DNA of 15,266 nt from an uncultured Oscillospiraceae bacterium. Its GTDB lineage: Bacteria; Bacillota; Clostridia; Oscillospirales; Acutalibacteraceae. Location: positions 1 through 15,266 of the forward strand of contig URYX01000026.1 in assembly GCA_900552225.1 (NCBI GenBank). Reading direction: 5' to 3'. The notes below the pieces were generated by a model. It had not been told where the DNA came from. It worked only from the letters and a program-made list of their open reading frames with translations, and did no database searches. How positions within the stretch are numbered: position 1 is the first letter of the stretch; each line of letters opens with the position of its first letter. Position numbers and translations under genes: made by a program. Of the stretch, positions 13,899-15,266 are shown piece after piece.

Positions 13899-15089
13899 GT
13901 GGCAAGACGTTTTTTTACATCCGAATCGGTGACGGAGGGACATCCCGATAAGCTGTGCGACCAGATCGCGGATGCGGTGCTGGACGCCATTCTGGAAAAG
14001 GATCCCGAGGCCCATGTGGCGTGCGAGGTGGTTGCAACGACCGGCATGGTGCTCGCCATGGGAGAAATCAGCACGAGCTGCTATGCGGATATCCCGCAGA
14101 TTGCCCGGAAGGTCATCTGCGACATTGGCTACGATAACAAGACCGCCGGCTTTGACGGCCATACCTGCGCGGTGCTCACCGCCATCGACGACCAGTCGCC
14201 CGATATCGCCATGGGCGTCAACGAGGCGCTGGAGTCGCGTGAGGGGGATACGGAGGCGCTGGATCGGATCGGCGCCGGCGACCAGGGTATGATGTTCGGC
14301 TATGCCTGTGACGAGACCCCCGAGTATATGCCGCTCCCGATCTCGCTGGCCCATCGACTGGCCAAGCGCCTGGCGCAGGTGCGCAAGGACGGGACACTCC
14401 CGTATCTCCGCCCGGACGGAAAGACGCAGGTGACGGTGGAATACGAGGAGGACACACCGGTGCGCGTCGAGGCGGTGGTGGTGTCCACGCAGCACGATGA
14501 GCAGGTCACCCTGGAGCAGATCCGCCGCGATATGGTCGAGCAGGTCATCCGCCCGACGGTTCCGGCCGCCCTGCTCGACGACCGGACGAAAATTTTCGTC
14601 AACCCGACCGGTCGCTTCGTGGTCGGCGGCCCGCAGGGGGACAGCGGCCTGACCGGCCGCAAGATCATCGTGGATACCTACGGCGGTATGGCCGGACACG
14701 GCGGCGGTGCCTTCTCCGGCAAGGATCCGACCAAGGTGGACCGTTCCGCCGCCTATATGGCGCGCTACGCCGCCAAAAACGTGGTGGCGGCCGGTCTGGC
14801 GCGCCGCTGCGAGCTGCAGCTGGCCTATGCCATCGGCGTGGCGCATCCGGTGTCCGTGCGGATCAACACCTTCGGCACCGGAAGGGTGCCCGACGAGGCG
14901 ATTGCCGAGGCGGTGCGGAAGCTGTTCGATTTCCGCCCGGCCGCCATCATCGAAACGCTCGGCCTGCGCCGCCCGATTTACCGTCAGCTCGCCGCTTACG
15001 GCCATATGGGCCGGGAGGATCTGTCCGTGGCGTGGGAGCGTACCGACCGCGCCGAGGCGCTGCGGGCCTGCTTTCCGGAGCTGGCCTGA
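13899..15089 (+). CDS. metK: S-adenosylmethionine synthetase
   Basis: This 396-residue cytosolic enzyme makes S-adenosylmethionine from methionine and ATP, with release of phosphate and pyrophosphate, usually as a tetramer. Signature motifs are complete: GHPDK (14-18), GAGDQGMMFGYA (125-136) and GGGAFSGKDPTKVDRSAAY (268-286), plus HPVSVRI near the C-terminus. Length is the family's usual. The start is GTG with AAAGGAGGA eight bases upstream; the first residues ARRFFTSESVTEGHPDK fit the family exactly. Expression should be shut off by its product through the SAM-I riboswitch upstream. It appears to be transcribed alone. A long open frame on the opposite strand is a compositional shadow. Confidence 0.98.
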   Translation: MARRFFTSESVTEGHPDKLCDQIADAVLDAILEKDPEAHVACEVVATTGMVLAMGEISTSCYADIPQIARKVICDIGYDNKTAGFDGHTCAVLTAIDDQSPDIAMGVNEALESREGDTEALDRIGAGDQGMMFGYACDETPEYMPLPISLAHRLAKRLAQVRKDGTLPYLRPDGKTQVTVEYEEDTPVRVEAVVVSTQHDEQVTLEQIRRDMVEQVIRPTVPAALLDDRTKIFVNPTGRFVVGGPQGDSGLTGRKIIVDTYGGMAGHGGGAFSGKDPTKVDRSAAYMARYAAKNVVAAGLARRCELQLAYAIGVAHPVSVRINTFGTGRVPDEAIAEAVRKLFDFRPAAIIETLGLRRPIYRQLAAYGHMGREDLSVAWERTDRAEALRACFPELA

Positions 15090-15164
15090 GCCCGCTCTGC
15101 TTCCGGCCGCCCTGTGATTTTCGTGCATTCCCGCAGGGGGCAGCGACCGGGCGCCGCGGCCCCT

Positions 15165-15188
15165 CCGTTTTTGAAAACGGCATATTTT
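15165..15188 (+). terminator. Possible metK terminator
   Basis: CCGTTT and AAACGG can pair around TTGA (15165-15180), followed by CATATTTTTCC. The stem is short and the T-run begins four bases late, so this is a weak candidate. The rest of 15090-15266 shows no gene or other structure I can support. Confidence 0.4.
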
Positions 15189-15266
15189 TCCGTTTGCTTT
15201 GTCTGATGTTTCCTGCATAAGCACCGCAGACCGCGCTCATACTAAAACCGCGAAACGGCTTTGGCC

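Noticed and set aside
13875..15224. Long open frame opposite metK, 449 codons
   Set aside because: It mirrors the metK frame and has no recognisable domain or proper start; metK is complete on the other strand.
1..15266. Prophage attachment-site repeats flanking the operon
   Set aside because: I compared the left margin (1-227) with the gap at 12756-12905 and the right end and saw no shared direct repeat. The true left border may be outside the window.
1..15266. Reverse transcriptase or template repeat of a diversity-generating retroelement
   Set aside because: No frame shows reverse transcriptase motifs, and I found no second copy of the display-protein end. A copy elsewhere in the genome cannot be excluded.
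1..15266. CRISPR array, tRNA or rRNA genes, insertion sequences
   Set aside because: No regularly spaced repeats, cloverleaf-like segments or transposase motifs were seen on either strand.

Overview
The window looks like a piece of a high-G+C Gram-positive chromosome, most likely a clostridial (Oscillospirales-like) bacterium. This is inferred from the S-box (SAM-I) riboswitch in front of metK, the strong AGGAGG-type ribosome binding sites, the TcdE/Cph1-type holin and the Firmicutes-style amidase with an SH3-like domain. No taxonomic marker was tested directly.

Bases 228-12755, all on the minus strand, form one tightly packed phage-type operon of 13 genes. In transcription order they are: terminase small subunit, tail fibre, a C-type-lectin-fold (DUF6273-like) display protein, amidase, head-tail adaptor, scaffold, major capsid protein, holin, terminase large subunit, portal, tail nozzle, a coiled-coil ejection-type protein and a small membrane protein. 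Gaps are mostly 10-60 bases and hold little more than the next ribosome binding site; one pair of genes has a 4-base overlap. The adaptor and nozzle resemble those of short-tailed (podovirus-like) phages, so the set reads as a nearly complete particle: packaging motor, head, short tail, receptor binding and lysis. I see no integrase, repressor, replication or recombination gene.

The left margin (1-227) holds three hairpins. Two are followed by T-runs on the plus strand, so they look like terminators for a convergent gene lying left of the window. The right margin (12756-12905) is a divergent promoter region between the phage operon and host-type genes.

Bases 12906-15089, plus strand, are host-type: a cyclase/kynurenine-formamidase-family hydrolase, then a structured leader, a complete SAM-I riboswitch with antiterminator and terminator, and metK (S-adenosylmethionine synthetase). 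The cyclase and metK have nearly identical extended -10 promoters.

The two observations I find most worth following are: (1) a compact 12.6-kb particle operon that appears bounded on both sides and lacks any visible replication or integration functions, which fits a stripped prophage or a gene-transfer-agent-like element; and (2) a display protein whose C-terminus has the form of diversity-generating-retroelement targets, with a strong inverted repeat just behind it, although no reverse transcriptase or template repeat lies in the window.
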